NCBI GenBank assembly: GCA_021814735.1 | Contig: JAKAHX010000071.1 | Span: 1-7,292 of the forward strand | Source of the DNA: Chloroflexota bacterium | Lineage (GTDB): Bacteria > Chloroflexota > Limnocylindria > Limnocylindrales > CSP1-4 | Length of the DNA: 7,292 bases | Direction of reading: 5' to 3' | In this document: positions 6,454 to 7,292 of the stretch, piece after piece | How the letters are laid out: the number at the start of each line of letters is the position of its first letter | Position numbering within the stretch: the stretch's first letter is position 1 | Position numbers and translations under genes: made by a program | The notes under the pieces: model-generated | What the model saw: the letters and a program-made list of their open reading frames with translations, nothing else | Told to the model about the DNA's origin: nothing | The model's database searches: none

Positions 6454-7165
6454 GCTTCTTCGCCCGGGGGGCCCGCGCGGGCTTTGCCGGCGCGGCGCCC
6501 TCGGCGGGCGCGGCGGCTCGGGATGCCCGCGGCGTCTTCGCTGCGGCCGGCGCCTTGGCAGCGCGCCTTGGGGCCTCCTTCGCGGCCTTCTCGGCGGGCA
6601 CGCCGTGCTCGGCCGCGGCGGCCTTCGCCGTGGACGCCGTCCTGCGTGCTGCGGGTTTCGTCGCGGCGGTGGGGGCGGCCGCGGCTGCGGCCGGCGCCTC
6701 GGTCGCCTCGCCCCGGGTGGCGCGGTGCACGGCCGCGCGCGCCTTGCCGGCGGCCGTCTGCTCGCCCTTCGCCTTGGCGGCGCGCGAGGCCGCGACGCGG
6801 GCCTTGGCGGCCTTCGCGGCGGCCGCCTTGCCCGTGCTCTTGGTGACGCGGGCAGTGCCCACCACGGTCGAGCCGGCCAGCGCGGCGTTCACCTTCCGCA
6901 TCAGCCGGCTCTTGCGCCGGGCGGCGGCATTGGGGTGGATGGCGCCCGTCTTGGCCGCCTTGTCGAGCGCGGACTCCGCCTCGGGGAGCGTGGCCGTCGC
7001 GAGCTCGGCGTCCCCGGCGATGGCCGCGCGCAGCGTCTTGGTGACGAGCGTCTTGGCCCGCGACTCGCGGGGCTGGTTGACCTCGTGCCGGCGCGCAGCC
7101 TGGCGGTCGCGCTTGATGGCCTGGGGCGTCCGAGCGCCCTTCCAGTTTCGAGCCGAGTGTGCCAA
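6440..7165 (-). CDS. rpsT: 30S ribosomal protein S20 with long basic C-terminal tail
   Basis: S20 binds 16S rRNA early in assembly of the small subunit. Residues 1-98 look like the family: a basic start (SARNWKGARTPQAIKRDRQA), two long helices, and the signature SALDKAAKTGAIHPNAAARRKSRLMRKVNA (66-95, interior summarised by DKAAK, IHPNAAARRKSRL). S20 is usually about 85-90 residues; this protein has 241. The extra ~143 residues are almost entirely Ala, Lys, Arg, Pro, Thr and Ser, with a few Glu and no Asp, Trp, Tyr or Phe, and resemble histone H1-type tails or disordered nucleic-acid-binding extensions. Codons in the tail remain strongly G/C-ending, so a frameshift is unlikely. The start is TTG (7163-7165), with GAGGA 10 nt upstream; E. 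coli rpsT also uses a UUG start, linked there to autogenous control. The gene is convergent with pgk and its own promoter lies upstream. Confidence 0.92.
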   Translation of the reverse strand: MAHSARNWKGARTPQAIKRDRQAARRHEVNQPRESRAKTLVTKTLRAAIAGDAELATATLPEAESALDKAAKTGAIHPNAAARRKSRLMRKVNAALAGSTVVGTARVTKSTGKAAAAKAAKARVAASRAAKAKGEQTAAGKARAAVHRATRGEATEAPAAAAAAPTAATKPAARRTASTAKAAAAEHGVPAEKAAKEAPRRAAKAPAAAKTPRASRAAAPAEGAAPAKPARAPRAKKQPEP

Positions 7166-7240
7166 GGCGGATCGATCCTCGATGCGTTGGTGATGTGACG
7201 GCGGGCGAGCCGGGCCGGCGCCGCATGCCGGCGCACGCGA
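7166..7240 (-). promoter_or_regulatory. rpsT leader and ribosome binding site
   Basis: On the minus strand GAGGA (plus-strand TCCTC 7176-7180) lies 10 nt before the TTG start. A perfect 10-bp palindrome GGATCGATCC (7169-7178) overlaps it, though as RNA it makes at best a 3-bp stem with a UCGA loop. Further upstream GCGCCG/CGGCGC with a 5-nt loop (7218-7234) forms a hairpin. The leader would be about 75 nt if transcription starts near 7240. Confidence 0.5.
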
Positions 7241-7246
7241 CCGCCC

Positions 7247-7255
7247 ATGGTATCA
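7247..7255 (-). promoter_or_regulatory. Extended -10 promoter for rpsT
   Basis: Read on the minus strand this is TGATACCAT, an extended -10 TG plus TACCAT, very like TGGTACAAT upstream of gap. No convincing -35 is present at the right distance (the 7270-7278 region reads GACTCGCCC), which fits an extended -10 promoter. From here to the end of the window I see no other gene or signal. Confidence 0.5.
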
Positions 7256-7292
7256 GGTCGGCGCCGCCTGGGCGAGTCCGTGCCCTCTGCTA

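Noticed and set aside
6342..7193. Forward ORFs and an alternative minus-strand frame (6423-7226) across rpsT
   Set aside because: The frame at 6440-7165 contains the S20 signature; the others are Gly/Ala/Arg-rich shadows.

Overview
The window is about 7.3 kb of very GC-rich bacterial DNA (G/C-ending codons almost throughout, Lys nearly always AAG). It carries six protein genes: a 5'-truncated membrane-anchored OB-fold-type protein, a uridine phosphorylase (udp), a 46-residue four-cysteine protein of the DUF5679 type, glyceraldehyde-3-phosphate dehydrogenase (gap), phosphoglycerate kinase (pgk), and, convergent to these, ribosomal protein S20 (rpsT). I see no rRNA, tRNA, insertion sequence, phage gene or CRISPR array. 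The gene content, the Ser/Pro/Thr-rich linker in a surface protein and the DUF5679 gene fit a high-GC Chloroflexota lineage (for example the Limnocylindria) or, less likely, an actinomycete. This placement is an inference from style and recalled family distribution, not a measured one.

Layout. 1-2127 (+): 3' part of the surface protein, with repeated beta-rich modules, a C-rich low-complexity linker and a C-terminal membrane helix. 2128-2354: spacer with small hairpins and no convincing gene. 2355-2432: a clear sigma70-type promoter and short leader. 2433-3287 (+): udp, with a TTG start and a hairpin straddling its stop codon. 3369-3509 (+): the DUF5679-like mini-gene, closed by a 15-bp perfect hairpin at 3533-3565. 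3659-3883: an extended -10 promoter and an unusually long (~190 nt), hairpin-rich leader for gap. 3884-4891 and 4950-6164 (+): gap and pgk, separated by 58 bp containing competing hairpins, probably one transcript. 6165-6439: convergent intergenic region with two hairpins and a five-copy ~17-bp tandem repeat that runs into the end of rpsT. 6440-7165 (-): rpsT, with a normal S20 core followed by a ~143-residue Ala/Lys/Pro tail. 7166-7292: rpsT leader and promoter.

Functionally, gap and pgk catalyse consecutive steps of glycolysis/gluconeogenesis; udp salvages uridine; S20 builds the small ribosomal subunit. This is largely a housekeeping segment, and I do not see a multi-gene system that is clearly undescribed. 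The most unusual items are the long basic tail on S20, the tandem repeat straddling its stop codon, the structured gap leader, the gap-pgk intercistronic region, and the modular membrane-anchored protein at the left edge.
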